64,000 nt of DNA from Oceanirhabdus sp942490885. Its GTDB lineage: Bacteria > Bacillota > Clostridia > Clostridiales > Clostridiaceae. The position numbers were made by a program, and so were the translations under genes. The stretch covers positions 186,001 through 250,000 of the forward strand of contig CALNYT010000002.1 in the NCBI GenBank assembly GCA_942490885.1, in the 5' to 3' direction. The notes beneath the pieces are model-generated. The model was not told where the DNA came from. It was given only the letters and a program-made list of their open reading frames with translations, and did not search any database. Each line of letters starts with the position of its first letter. Within the stretch, counting starts at the first letter, position 1. Positions 25,098 through 34,990 of this stretch are shown here, in pieces.

Positions 25098-25778
25098 GTG
25101 GAAGAAAGGTTTATGAATTTAAAGAAAAGTGATTTTTTAATAGGATTTAATGAAGAAGAGATACAAGAGATATTGTTACAAACTAATTATAAAGTCATGG
25201 AATATTCAAAAGAACAAATAATTATAATGGAAGGTTATGAGAATAAAGAATTAGGCATAGTTTTATCCGGATCTGTTGATGTATTAAAGGTTCATAACAA
25301 TGGTAAAATGGTGATAGTTAAAAAGCTAAAAGAAGGAGATTTATTAGGGCATGCTAATATTTTTTCTGATATTAAGTATTCTTCAAGCACATTAATATCA
25401 AATAATGATTGTGAAATACTATTTATTCATAAAGATAGTATTACTGAATTGTGTATGAAGAATGAAAAAATCTTAAATAACTTCATGAGAATTCTATCAA
25501 ATCAAGTAGTATTTCTTAGTGAGAGAATGAAGTTCATTTCTTGTGGAAAAATTAGAAACAAGATTATAAATTATCTATTAACAGAGTACAACAAACAAAA
25601 TAATTTAAGAATTACAGTGAGTATAACTAGGAAAGATATGGCTGATATTTTCGGAGTAACTAGACCTGCTTTATCAAATGAAATGATCCTTTTGAAAAAG
25701 GAAGGGTTAATAGATTATAAAGATAATATAATCCATATAAAGAATATAGATTTATTGAAAGTAGAATTAGAAAAATAA
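25098..25778 (+). CDS. Crp/Fnr-family transcriptional regulator
   Basis: This 226-residue regulator has an N-terminal cyclic-nucleotide-binding-like beta-barrel (residues 10-125; GIVLSGSVDVLKVHNNGKMVIVKKLKEGDLLG), a dimer helix, and a C-terminal winged helix (RKDMADIFGVTRPALSNEMILLKKEGLI). The Arg-Glu-Arg signature of cAMP binding is absent and no Fnr-type cysteine cluster is seen, so the signal is unknown. GTG 25098 has GAGGGG in front; ATG 25113 is an alternative. It precedes the split permease with ferredoxin tail, its likely target, though a terminator lies between. Confidence 0.85.
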   Translation: MEERFMNLKKSDFLIGFNEEEIQEILLQTNYKVMEYSKEQIIIMEGYENKELGIVLSGSVDVLKVHNNGKMVIVKKLKEGDLLGHANIFSDIKYSSSTLISNNDCEILFIHKDSITELCMKNEKILNNFMRILSNQVVFLSERMKFISCGKIRNKIINYLLTEYNKQNNLRITVSITRKDMADIFGVTRPALSNEMILLKKEGLIDYKDNIIHIKNIDLLKVELEK

Positions 25779-25799
25779 AAACAATATTTTGTGATTTTC

Positions 25800-25838
25800 A
25801 AAAACGTGGTAATATTTATTACCGCGTTTTTTTATTTC
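25800..25838 (+). terminator. Terminator after Crp-like gene
   Basis: ACGTGGTAAT pairs with ATTACCGCGT around a four-base ATTT loop and is followed by seven T. Confidence 0.8.
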
Positions 25839-25892
25839 AACTGATATACTTTCTATAAGAGATAAATGATTAGAAATATGGAGGGAAATGAG

Positions 25893-26372
25893 ATGACCAC
25901 GATAATATTGTTTTCGGTAACAATTACTGCATTAGTAGTATCACTATTTAAAGATAAACAGAAAACTATAGAAACAATGAAACAAGCAAAAAGTATGATG
26001 GGAAGTATGATTTCAGATATAGTTGGGGTATTACTACTTATTGGATTAATACTTGCTATAATACCGCCTGAGAAGATTGAGAGTATGATAGGGAGTGGAA
26101 GTAACTTTATAGCTACTATTGTATCAGCTTTAGTAGGGACAATCACATTAATACCTGCTTTTGTTGCATTCCCTTTAATTGGATCATTGAAAGCTAATGG
26201 AGCTGGAATTACAACATTGACAGCATTTTTAACAACATTGACAATGGTTGGATTTGTTACATTGCCTCTTGAGAAGGAGACTTTTGGAAAAGAGTTTGCA
26301 ATTAAAAGAAATCTGTTGAGTTTTGTTTTTGCTCTGATAATAGCAGTGGTTGTAGGAGGAATAATGAGATGA
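25893..26372 (+). CDS. Permease subunit, first half (DUF318/ArsP-like)
   Basis: The start is set at ATG 25893 (159 residues) for the GGAGGG at 25880-25886; an in-frame ATG at 25866 has no ribosome binding site. Four to five transmembrane helices are visible, with SDIVGVLLLIGLILAIIPPE and the glycine-rich core TLIPAFVAFPLIGSLKANGAG, typical of the predicted permease family of ArsP/YraQ proteins that exports organoarsenicals or unknown solutes. Here the permease is split into two genes overlapping by ATGA; both halves are needed for one transporter. Confidence 0.75.
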   Translation: MTTIILFSVTITALVVSLFKDKQKTIETMKQAKSMMGSMISDIVGVLLLIGLILAIIPPEKIESMIGSGSNFIATIVSALVGTITLIPAFVAFPLIGSLKANGAGITTLTAFLTTLTMVGFVTLPLEKETFGKEFAIKRNLLSFVFALIIAVVVGGIMR

Positions 26373-27085
26373 TAAGTGTAATTAAAAAGAACAAAATATT
26401 GTTTATAGCAATACTAAGTTACTTTGTATTATTTATTTATAACATGGAATTAGGTGTAAATGCTTTGGGGCAGAGTAAATACTTTTTCATAGAAATGATT
26501 CAAATAATGCCACCCATTTTCATTTTAATATCATTGATTCAAACTTGGGTACCTACCAAGGTTATTATGAATAACTTTGGAGATGGAGCAGGGGTTAAAG
26601 GAAAGGCTCTTTCATTTGCAATAGGCTCGTTATCAGCAGGCCCTATATATGCTGCTTTTCCAGTGTGTAAAATCCTTTTAAATAAGGGCGCAAGTATTGA
26701 AAATATTATTATAATCCTAAGTTCATGGGCTGTTGTAAAAGTACCCATGCTAATCAACGAAGCTAAATTTATGGGAATGAAATATATGGGAATTAGATGG
26801 GTATGTACTATTATTGCAATATTATTAATGGCAAGAATTATGAAAACATGGATAGAAAAAGAGGATATTAAATCAAGTTTAACAGAATACACTATACCTA
26901 TGATAGATGAATTGATTTGTATTGGGTGTGGCAATTGTGCTAGAAAATATCCTGAGTTATATAGTATGAAAGCTGGAAAAGGTGTTATTAATATGGACAG
27001 TATTGATAAGGAAATACTTGAAAAAGAAATAGAGAGGTCAAAAGATTGTTGTCCTGTAGATGCAATAAAGAATTCAAGAAGTTGA
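26369..27085 (+). CDS. Permease second half with C-terminal [4Fe-4S] ferredoxin domain
   Basis: This 238-residue protein has five or so membrane helices (residues 8-155), including the core SAGPIYAAFPVCKILLNKGAS that mirrors the first subunit. After a basic linker it carries a single-cluster ferredoxin module: C184-I-G-C187-G-N-C190 and C228-P. That redox tail suggests electron input, or redox gating of transport, in the cytosol. ATG 26369 overlaps the preceding stop (ATGA), so the two are co-translated. Confidence 0.8.
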   Translation: MISVIKKNKILFIAILSYFVLFIYNMELGVNALGQSKYFFIEMIQIMPPIFILISLIQTWVPTKVIMNNFGDGAGVKGKALSFAIGSLSAGPIYAAFPVCKILLNKGASIENIIIILSSWAVVKVPMLINEAKFMGMKYMGIRWVCTIIAILLMARIMKTWIEKEDIKSSLTEYTIPMIDELICIGCGNCARKYPELYSMKAGKGVINMDSIDKEILEKEIERSKDCCPVDAIKNSRS

Positions 27086-27125
27086 GAGTAATATGGAAAA
27101 GGTGTTGATTTTGAGATATAAAGAA

Positions 27126-27202
27126 ATCTGTCCTAAAATGATTTTCATTTTTAGGACAGCCTACTTCTAATTCTTATTTATAGGTATAAATAAGAATTAG
27201 TT
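27126..27202. terminator. Two convergent terminator hairpins
   Basis: CTGTCCTAAAAATGA-type inverted repeat (27128-27162) is followed by a perfect CTAATTCTTATTTAT/ATAAATAAGAATTAG hairpin (27167-27201) that overlaps the end of the minus-strand gene. They separate converging transcripts. Confidence 0.7.
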
Positions 27203-29245
27203 TATCTCGATTCTAGAAACTTTTCCATCTAAACCATTTTTTTTGTGATATGATACCTTGACATATTGATCTTCATATGATTTTTGAAAGGTATTAACTG
27301 TATATGATTCAATAAATTTCTTTACCTCGATGGTACAAACATCATCGTTCCACTTTCCATCGGGGTTATCGAATACTCTTATTATTGTTCCTGGAATAAC
27401 ACTTTTTAACTTCATTGAACGAGCTTCATCATTATCAATTTTATGTTTTTTAAAGTTTATTCTTGTATATTGAACGTCTAGAGTTCCTATATTATCTTGT
27501 GAACCATTATTTCCTTCATAAAGTTCTACTACTCCATTTAGTTTGAATGATGAATCTATATCTACAGATATTCTAGATATCTTTCCATCAATTCCATTTT
27601 TTCTGTGAGGAATTATTGTATAAGAATCTGTATCTTCATAGTTTTCAAAAGAATTAATAACAATTTCGTTAATATCTTTCTTAATGTATACCTGAGTCCA
27701 ATCATCATCCTTGCTACCACTTGGTGAGTCAAATACAGTTATTACTGTATTCTGTAAAGCGTTAGAAATTTTCATAGAACGAATCTCATCATTTGACATT
27801 ATATCATTTTGAAGGTTTATGCTGCTGTCATTTGATAGATTAATTGTTCCAACTAAATCCTGAGAGATATTATTACCTTCGTAGAATGCTGCAATTTGTT
27901 TTGGAATTGTTTGATTCTTTTTAACTTCAACTCTAGATATTTTTCCCGACAAACCATTCATAAGATGAGGCATAACGCATACATCTGAATTATCCACAAA
28001 GTTCTCGAGATTGTTTATTCTGATAAAGTTACTATTTCTCTTAACATATATGTCTACGTAATCATCTGATTTGCTTCCATCTGGATTATCGTACAATCTT
28101 ATTAATGTTCCCTTATCAACTTTTAATAGTTTTAGTGATCTCATAGCATCATTTGCTAACTTATTAGTTCCTGATGGGGCATCTTCTGTTATTTTATAAG
28201 TTTTATCTCCTTCAATGCTCCACATTGCTCGCATATTTCCTATGCAGTTGTCTCTTTGATAGAAAACAATCTTGTTTTTTCCAGAATTCAAGTCTGATGC
28301 AAATTCTGCGCCAGGTCCGCTAGGGCCATCCTTGTATTCAACGCTGTATGCACCCCATTTACCTCCGAAGTTAAGCCAGTTTTCATCTGAAAGTTTCACA
28401 ATGTTTTCCCATGTTTCCCATGTTTGTCCGTTATTTGATATATGATCATCCGGAAGTAATAGAGCAGTTCCTGCTGGTCTGTCGATTTTCCATTGGTTGT
28501 TACCTGTGGATGTAGCCGATAATAAGCTGTAAGATGCATGACTATTGTGCGCAGAATAAACTATTGGATGAGTGCCATCATAATTTAATTCATCTGCTCT
28601 GTACCATTCATGTTCAGCACCATGAGCATTGTATTTTGCTGAATGGATAGACTTTGTAGCCTTATCAACCACTACCATTATTCTCTCCCAATCTCCTTGA
28701 TGAGAAGCAGCATCTGGAAAATCAGGGCCTATATTACCGTTATGTGGATACCAAAATAGATAGGTTATTTCATCATATTGGTTACCTTCATAATATTTAA
28801 CATATACCGGGGCATTAACATCTCCATCATTATCACCATATTGAACAGAATCATCAATTCTCTCCAAATAGAACTTCCGACTTGCATTACTTTTTTCTCC
28901 ATTATAGTAAAACTCTGTTATATTTTCTGATGTAATATGAGTGTCTAAGAACCTGATGAATTTTATTCCACCAGCATATCCTACTTGTCCAGAAATGTAC
29001 TTTCTTGTATCTTCAGTTAGATATCTCATTTCAGTTCCATTAAACCAATCTTCTACAGTTCCTGGGAAAAATTCCTCATCTTTGTGGAAATAAACCTTTG
29101 GGGCATATTTCTTAACCAAAGCAGATTTTTCCGTTGGAGATAACTTAATTTCCGATGCAAAAACGTTTGTTGAAATTGGTGAGAGCATTTGTAGTGCCAT
29201 TAATGCAGCCGTCATTTTACTAACAATGAATCTGATTTTTTTCAT
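27197..29245 (-). CDS. Secreted Vps62-like protein with three crystallin-like repeats
   Basis: A signal peptide (MKKIRFIVSKMTAALMALQM, cleavage near VFA-SE, about 30) starts this 682-residue exported protein. Residues 40-320 resemble the Vps62/DUF946 domain: KYAPKVYFHKDEEFFPG, FLFWYPHNGNI-like text, SHQGDWERIMVVV and NAHGAEHEWY. From about 325 there are three repeats of about 115 residues, each with a YEGNN-like start, NDEARSMK-like turn, DNPDG...DD and NGLDGKVSRI. These look like beta/gamma-crystallin Greek keys, but the turn has Arg where the calcium motif has Ser/Thr. A surface carbohydrate- or lipid-facing role is possible. ATG 29245 lies behind AGGAGGTAC. Confidence 0.7.
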   Translation of the reverse strand: MKKIRFIVSKMTAALMALQMLSPISTNVFASEIKLSPTEKSALVKKYAPKVYFHKDEEFFPGTVEDWFNGTEMRYLTEDTRKYISGQVGYAGGIKFIRFLDTHITSENITEFYYNGEKSNASRKFYLERIDDSVQYGDNDGDVNAPVYVKYYEGNQYDEITYLFWYPHNGNIGPDFPDAASHQGDWERIMVVVDKATKSIHSAKYNAHGAEHEWYRADELNYDGTHPIVYSAHNSHASYSLLSATSTGNNQWKIDRPAGTALLLPDDHISNNGQTWETWENIVKLSDENWLNFGGKWGAYSVEYKDGPSGPGAEFASDLNSGKNKIVFYQRDNCIGNMRAMWSIEGDKTYKITEDAPSGTNKLANDAMRSLKLLKVDKGTLIRLYDNPDGSKSDDYVDIYVKRNSNFIRINNLENFVDNSDVCVMPHLMNGLSGKISRVEVKKNQTIPKQIAAFYEGNNISQDLVGTINLSNDSSINLQNDIMSNDEIRSMKISNALQNTVITVFDSPSGSKDDDWTQVYIKKDINEIVINSFENYEDTDSYTIIPHRKNGIDGKISRISVDIDSSFKLNGVVELYEGNNGSQDNIGTLDVQYTRINFKKHKIDNDEARSMKLKSVIPGTIIRVFDNPDGKWNDDVCTIEVKKFIESYTVNTFQKSYEDQYVKVSYHKKNGLDGKVSRIEIN

Positions 29246-29719
29246 TTTTAGTACCTCCTAAAATAATTATAATCACAGAATTTTGTTGTTTTCTGTTAAT
29301 TATTAAAATAATAAATTTAGTTTATTATATAAAAATTAATATTTACATTTTCAGTATATAATAGATAATAATAAAAATCAATGATTAATAACCAAATTAT
29401 TACTTTTAAGCTAATTTAAGGTATATTTATGAGTTTATTTCACAAAGTAACTCATAAAGAACTCTTGCTTATCCAGATATGGAGATGTTACAGCAATGAA
29501 AATGTTATAAATAAGATTTAACATAAAACAATATTATTTCTTAAAATGTAATATTGACTTTTCACTACAAAAAAAATGCCGATATGGTGGTTAAAAAAAG
29601 ATATGAGATAACATATTTGCCCAATACCCAAGGAGTAGAAATAGAAACTATAAACGTGTATTTCAACTAGAAAATTTTTGCAACACATAAAAATAAAAAA
29701 GTAGACAGCATAGTCATCA

Positions 29720-30018
29720 TAACAATTACGGTTAAAATAGGGTATTATCCTATACTTGATATGGCCTTAGCCATAAGACAAATATTTAGTGTAGATAGAT
29801 TTAAACCATTCTGTATATTCTTAGAAAAGAGGAAAAACTGGATTACATTCTTGGATTGTCAGATAGGATTGAGAGAAAAGAAAAAGACGTAATAAAATTC
29901 AATATAAAACCTGAATTAAATGTTCATGTGGATGATATAGAAAATATAATAATAATGCCATCAGTATTTTTAAGTAGAAATGTAGCATTTTGGTATAGTG
30001 TCAAAGGCTTTAAATAAT
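29720..30018 (+). pseudogene. Frameshifted HTH-type regulator remnant
   Basis: In one frame TVKIGYYPILDMALAIRQIF and SVDRFKPFCIFLEK, then after a frameshift near 29835 KEEKLDYILGLSDRIERKEK and NVHVDDIENIIIMPSVFLSR to TAA. This reads like the N-terminal region of clostridial ArsR-like regulators of the DUF5937 kind (tentative). It lies in an 885-bp gap; the part 29246-29700 is AT-rich and holds only the minus-strand gene's promoter region. Confidence 0.4.
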
Positions 30019-30044
30019 ATATTGGGGTATCTACAGGGAAACAA

Positions 30045-30107
30045 TAATTCCTGCATACAGAAGAGAGTGTATTAGTGTACACTTTCTCTGTATGCAGGAA
30101 TTTAATT
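30045..30107. terminator. Long hairpin, terminator of the - strand operon
   Basis: AATTCCTGCATACAGA pairs with TCTGTATGCAGGAATT (16 bp) around a 28-base loop. It follows the stop of the minus-strand permease gene by about 30 bp. Confidence 0.65.
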
Positions 30108-30132
30108 TTATAAAAAGTTTTTTAAAATATAG

Positions 30133-31464
30133 TTAGTCATTTTTAATGGCTTCTAGTGCACTTAATTTCATTGCTTTTCTTGCAGGAAGATAACCTGATA
30201 TTATCCCAATTAGAGCTGTAAAAGTAACAGCTCCCGCTGCTAACCAAATAGGAATTATAGACATTACAGCTTTTCCACCACTACCGAACATTCCACCAAG
30301 AAGTGTTGCTACAAATGTGTTAAGAACATAAGATATTATATAACTTAGAATAATACCTATTATTCCTCCTAAAACACCTATTCCGGCTGCTTCTAATAGA
30401 AATAACCTTTTTATATCTTTAATTTGTGCTCCAATAACCTTCATTATTCCTATTTCTCTTCTTCTTTCATAAATCGCCATTACCATAGTATTTGTTATAC
30501 CTATTGCTGCTACTAAAAGAGAGATAGATCCTATTCCTGCAATTACCATTTGTATAGTCTTTGTTATATCTTGCATACTTTTCACGTAGTCAAGCATCCC
30601 GTAAACATCATAACCCATTTCTTTTATAGTTTCTTGAACTGCTTGTACATTCTTATATTCATTTACCTTTACTGATATTTTCTGAAAACTTTCTTCTTCT
30701 TTTTTTAATTTTGGATTCTTTCTTTTTAAATCTTCTTTGATTTTCCTTACATCTTCAATATCCATATATATATTGTTGCAAGTTTCCCAATTACCTTCTT
30801 TTAGTATACCAACCCCTTTGACTTTAATGGGTTGGACTTTTGGACCTTCTTGTCCGTTATTTTCATATTCTAGATTAAGTTTATCCTTTATAACATCAAC
30901 TTTAGCCTCTCTCTGTTCTGGATTATCCCAACGACGCATATTATAGCCCATGTTATTTTCTTTATAAAATTCATAAATAACTTCTGAGCCAAAAATCATT
31001 GCATTCTTATCTTGGGGAAGTAAGTGTCTGCCTTTTTCAATTTCTAGACCAAATTTATCGGCTACAGTCATATCTATGCCTTGTATTGAGGCATAACCAA
31101 GCTTATATCTTCCAGAAGTAACAGTGAAGCCATCTAATCTCACAAAGGGTGTGACAGCTTCAACATTAGAAAGTTTTTTTAATTCTTGAACATGTTCGTC
31201 TTTAAGTTTATTTTCGTTATTTCTTGAAGTTTGAATTCTACCCTTATTAGAGCTTGAGTTATTAGTTCCAACTACAGTTAAAAGCGTTATGTCGCCCATT
31301 TCATTTATTTGACTCGTCATAGAAGTTTGCATTGCAATTCCCATGGAAAGCATTACTACTATTGAGACAGTTCCTATTACAATACCCAATGCAGTTAAAA
31401 ATGTTCTTAGCTTTCTTCTAAATAAGTTTTTCAATCCCATTAAGATTAGATCAATTACGCTCAT
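30133..31464 (-). CDS. MacB/FtsX-type ABC transporter permease
   Basis: The 443-residue inner-membrane permease has an N-terminal transmembrane helix (RTFLTALGIVIGTVSIVVML), a large extracytoplasmic MacB-PCD-like domain (residues about 45-270) and three C-terminal helices with the FtsX core (GIGSISLLVAAIGITNTMVM, then ERRREIGIMKVIGA). It acts with the ATPase at 33837 and the CARDB-type protein at 31451 in a mechanotransmission export system; such systems export peptides, lipoproteins or drugs. It overlaps the upstream gene by 14 bp, so it is translationally coupled. Confidence 0.9.
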   Translation of the reverse strand: MSVIDLILMGLKNLFRRKLRTFLTALGIVIGTVSIVVMLSMGIAMQTSMTSQINEMGDITLLTVVGTNNSSSNKGRIQTSRNNENKLKDEHVQELKKLSNVEAVTPFVRLDGFTVTSGRYKLGYASIQGIDMTVADKFGLEIEKGRHLLPQDKNAMIFGSEVIYEFYKENNMGYNMRRWDNPEQREAKVDVIKDKLNLEYENNGQEGPKVQPIKVKGVGILKEGNWETCNNIYMDIEDVRKIKEDLKRKNPKLKKEEESFQKISVKVNEYKNVQAVQETIKEMGYDVYGMLDYVKSMQDITKTIQMVIAGIGSISLLVAAIGITNTMVMAIYERRREIGIMKVIGAQIKDIKRLFLLEAAGIGVLGGIIGIILSYIISYVLNTFVATLLGGMFGSGGKAVMSIIPIWLAAGAVTFTALIGIISGYLPARKAMKLSALEAIKND

Positions 31465-33853
31465 CCAACTCTAGTTCCTCCATTTCTTTCCTTTTTTTAT
31501 TCTTTTTTCTTTTTATCAAGACAATTATAATTATAACAACTACTACAATTCCAGCACCTAATTTTATATAGATACTATTTTTATTCTTTTTTCCAAGAAT
31601 TTGTTCAGATTCTGTATCTTTAAATGAATTTTCTTCTTGTTCATTGAAAGTTGGTGGTTCATAATTATCAACATTAACTGTGAATTCTCGTCTAGTTGAT
31701 ACTAATTCTCCAGTAGGTTCTTCATAACTAAAGATAAGTGCACCTGTTTGTTCGCCAGGATTTATAGGCTTAATTTCTACATCAAACCATTTAGTATCTC
31801 CTATTGATATATTTCCAATATACTGTTTTTTACTTTCAGTTTGGAAATCACCTTCTACTTCTACTATAAAGTTTGATAAAGCTACTTTTCCTGTATTATT
31901 TATTTGTAAACTAATAGGAATAGAATCACCCAACATAACATTTTGGGGAACATTCAAGTCAGAAGCCATGAAACTGGACTTTTGTCTCACAGTAATACCA
32001 AGTTCATCTTGAACACTTGTAGTAGTTATCTTCTTATCTTCTCTATATTCATACTCTATGGCTACGGATATTTTGTATGTTTTTGATTTAGCATCTGGTA
32101 TAGTAGACATTTTAGTTGATATTCTTTTACTACTTCTTGGACTAATTGAGTCAATATAAAAAGTTGTACTTCCATCTACTGGTGCAAATACATCTTGACT
32201 TTCTTGTCCTTCTTTTTCAACTGCCTTTATCATTATTTTTATGTTTTCTACATTCTTATCATTATGAGTATTTAGAAAATCTATATCCATAGTAAATTCT
32301 TCACCAGCCTTTACTATCTTAGGCTCTATGGTATATTTATCAATTATGATTATTGGTTTACTTCCACCTACTAATTCTTTATCTTCTCCTTCTATAGCAA
32401 TTGGATAAATAGACTCAGAAACGGTTTGTCCATCTTTTTCCAATTTAATAGTTAAATTGGAATTCCCTGAAACTTCTTTATTAGTTTTGAAAGTAAACTC
32501 TATTATTTTTTCACTATCTTTGTTAAGATTTTCAATCATTACCCTTGGAGTTGATAAAGGGAATATTTTTTCATCAAATATTGCACTTACATAAATGTTC
32601 TCAATATCTTTATCTGTAGCATTTAAAACTTGAGCTTTTATGGTGAACTCTTCATCTCCAACAATTTTAAGTTTAGAACTTTGAATAGTACCTAAAGCTA
32701 ACTTTCCATCATTTATTTCAGGTTCTTTTATATTAATTACAATATCTTTTGTTTCTGTATTTTTATTTCCATATTGATCTTTATATTTAAAATTAACTGT
32801 AAGTTTGTAAGGTCCTTCTTTCATAGACTTACTAGTTATTATAGGGAAATTTATTGTCTTTGCTCCTTCAGAGGGCATTAGAATCATTAGTTCTTCGTCG
32901 TTGAATCCATCTTTAACCCTAAAACCTTGTAAATCATTTTCTATAAATACAACTAAATCATAACAAAAGAAACTTCCACCATTCTTCATTTTAAAACTAA
33001 GGTCAAAAGAATCTCCAGCAATAATATCTTCACTGCTTAGTTTTATATCTGAAATATCAATCTTTGCAGGAGTTTTTCCTTCTCCTACTTCTATATTTAT
33101 AGTTTCTTTTTGAGTGGTAGTAACTCCATTAACATCATATGTATATATAACCTCTACTGGAATAATACCTCTTTTTGTAGTTGGCTTAACATAATACTTT
33201 GACTCATAATTTATAACGCCCTTTGAACTTACACTTGTGAAGTTTTTTAAGGTTGATATCTGACTTGATTCAAAGCCTTCAGGCATCTTAACATCTACTG
33301 ATATATTTTTACCACTTAACTTTCCAATGTTTTTAATTTCAAGTTTGAGTGTTCCATCCATTCCAGCTACAAATTGTGGAATAGAAGTATTCTGAACCAA
33401 AAATCTGATTTTACTATTCTGTGCATCAGGATTAGTAGGGGTATCTTGACTTGATGGTACTGCTTTGCTTATATATCCTGAATACTTTGTCCCAGTTGGA
33501 TTATTACTTTTAAAAACTGTTACTGTTATAGTTTTATCTCTTCCACCATTATAAACTAAAGGTAACATATATTTATTATCAACTTTTATATCCTCTGCTG
33601 GACACGGATTAGTAACTGATGTAACATCAAAGGATGTACTTTGAACTTCAACTATATCCGTACTACTATTAATTCCAGGTAACTTTAAGTAAAGATAATC
33701 TCCTTCATAAAGCAGTTCATTATTATCATAGAGTGTTCCTTGTTCATCTTTGTACATTGTGGTATTTAAATCACCAGCAAATACATTAGTGTTAAAACCA
33801 AATAAAATAATAAAAATTGCTAAAAAAAGACTAAACTTAATTTTCGTTTTCAT
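31451..33853 (-). CDS. Secreted multi-domain CARDB/NEW3-like adaptor with C-terminal anchor
   Basis: The start is set at ATG 33853 (800 residues; AAGGAGAG in front) rather than 33874. A signal peptide (MKTKIKFSLFLAIFIILFGF to VFA-GD) is followed by a series of immunoglobulin-like CARDB/alpha-galactosidase-NEW3 domains of about 110 residues (repeated text such as GDSFDLSFKMKNGG, GEEFTMDIDFLNTHND, GDSIPISLQINNTGKVAL). One C-terminal helix (IYIKLGAGIVVVVIIIIVLI) and a basic tail anchor it in the membrane. In this operon it likely serves as the outside adaptor of the MacB-like transporter. It overlaps the ATPase gene by 17 bp. Confidence 0.8.
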   Translation of the reverse strand: MKTKIKFSLFLAIFIILFGFNTNVFAGDLNTTMYKDEQGTLYDNNELLYEGDYLYLKLPGINSSTDIVEVQSTSFDVTSVTNPCPAEDIKVDNKYMLPLVYNGGRDKTITVTVFKSNNPTGTKYSGYISKAVPSSQDTPTNPDAQNSKIRFLVQNTSIPQFVAGMDGTLKLEIKNIGKLSGKNISVDVKMPEGFESSQISTLKNFTSVSSKGVINYESKYYVKPTTKRGIIPVEVIYTYDVNGVTTTQKETINIEVGEGKTPAKIDISDIKLSSEDIIAGDSFDLSFKMKNGGSFFCYDLVVFIENDLQGFRVKDGFNDEELMILMPSEGAKTINFPIITSKSMKEGPYKLTVNFKYKDQYGNKNTETKDIVINIKEPEINDGKLALGTIQSSKLKIVGDEEFTIKAQVLNATDKDIENIYVSAIFDEKIFPLSTPRVMIENLNKDSEKIIEFTFKTNKEVSGNSNLTIKLEKDGQTVSESIYPIAIEGEDKELVGGSKPIIIIDKYTIEPKIVKAGEEFTMDIDFLNTHNDKNVENIKIMIKAVEKEGQESQDVFAPVDGSTTFYIDSISPRSSKRISTKMSTIPDAKSKTYKISVAIEYEYREDKKITTTSVQDELGITVRQKSSFMASDLNVPQNVMLGDSIPISLQINNTGKVALSNFIVEVEGDFQTESKKQYIGNISIGDTKWFDVEIKPINPGEQTGALIFSYEEPTGELVSTRREFTVNVDNYEPPTFNEQEENSFKDTESEQILGKKNKNSIYIKLGAGIVVVVIIIIVLIKRKKNKKRKEMEELELDERN

Positions 33854-34556
33854 TTTTTGTACTCTCCTTGTCATTGTATTCTATGCTCTGGATATTACCA
33901 TCTCGCATACGTATAATTTTATCAGCATAAACTGCTGTTTCTGGATCATGTGTTACAATTATTAAGGTTTGATTATGTTTTCTGGCTATATTAACCATCA
34001 AATCCATAATTTCCATGGTGGTTTTTGTATCTAAGTTCCCTGTTGGCTCATCTGCAAAAACAATTTCAGGAGTATTTACAAAAGCTCTAGCAATAGATAC
34101 CCTTTGCTGCTGTCCACCACTCATTTGATTAGGTCTATGGGACAACCTATCTTTAAGGCCTACTAAATTTAATATTTTTTCAGCTTTTCTTTCCCTTGTT
34201 TTTTTTGATTCACCTCCAAAGACAAGAGGTATTGCTACATTTTCCAAAGCAGTTAGATTATTTAATAAATTATATGATTGAAAGACAAAACCTACATGTT
34301 TTTGTCTAAACTTTGTTACTTGATTTTCATTCATTTTGTGAACTGACTTGTTTTTTATTATAATCTTTCCTTTAGTTGGCTTTTCAAGACCAGCTATCAT
34401 ATTAAGTAATGTTGATTTACCTGATCCTGATGTGCCTAGTATACAACATATTTCTCCCTTATTTATAGAGAGATTTATATTATTTAAAGCTACTACTTTT
34501 TCTTTTCCCATAACATATACTTTTTTTAAATTCTCAATTTCTATTACACTTTTCAT
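33837..34556 (-). CDS. MacB/LolD-type ABC transporter ATPase
   Basis: The 239-residue cytosolic ATPase has Walker A GTSGSGKSTLL (near 40), Q-loop FVFQSYNLLNNLTALENV, signature MSGGQQQRVSIARAF and Walker B IVFADEPTGNLD followed by the H-loop THD. This wording is that of LolD/MacB/BceA-type ATPases that drive FtsX-like permeases. It is the first gene of a three-gene minus-strand operon with overlaps of 17 and 14 bp. ATG 34556 follows AGAAAGGAGG. Substrate unknown. Confidence 0.93.
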   Translation of the reverse strand: MKSVIEIENLKKVYVMGKEKVVALNNINLSINKGEICCILGTSGSGKSTLLNMIAGLEKPTKGKIIIKNKSVHKMNENQVTKFRQKHVGFVFQSYNLLNNLTALENVAIPLVFGGESKKTRERKAEKILNLVGLKDRLSHRPNQMSGGQQQRVSIARAFVNTPEIVFADEPTGNLDTKTTMEIMDLMVNIARKHNQTLIIVTHDPETAVYADKIIRMRDGNIQSIEYNDKESTKNENEN

Positions 34557-34990
34557 AATTTACCTCCTTTCTCTAAGTGTTAAGATAAACTTATAATAAT
34601 TTGTTTATTTATCCAATTTTTTTGGCTATTATTGTATATAATCACAATATGTAAATCATATCATATTTTTATATAAAAACACAGTGATAACTCCTTGAAT
34701 TAAGGGCTTTTGATGATTTTTAACAAAAAATTAAGAAATAAATAAATTAGTTTTTTTATTGTAAGGCAGTTCAAAGTATCAAACTTTATATTTGCAATAA
34801 ATAACAAATATAATAAAATTTGAATAGACACACAAATAAAACAGTTAATTTTTGTTGGGAAACATATACAATTATGTTTTTAAGGAGTGAGTTAAAATCA
34901 GACATTTAGTATCACTAAGGGATAAGGAAGAAATAATAATGTGTGGGAATTAATAAGATAAGACTATAATTTACATAAGGGGGGAGCACA

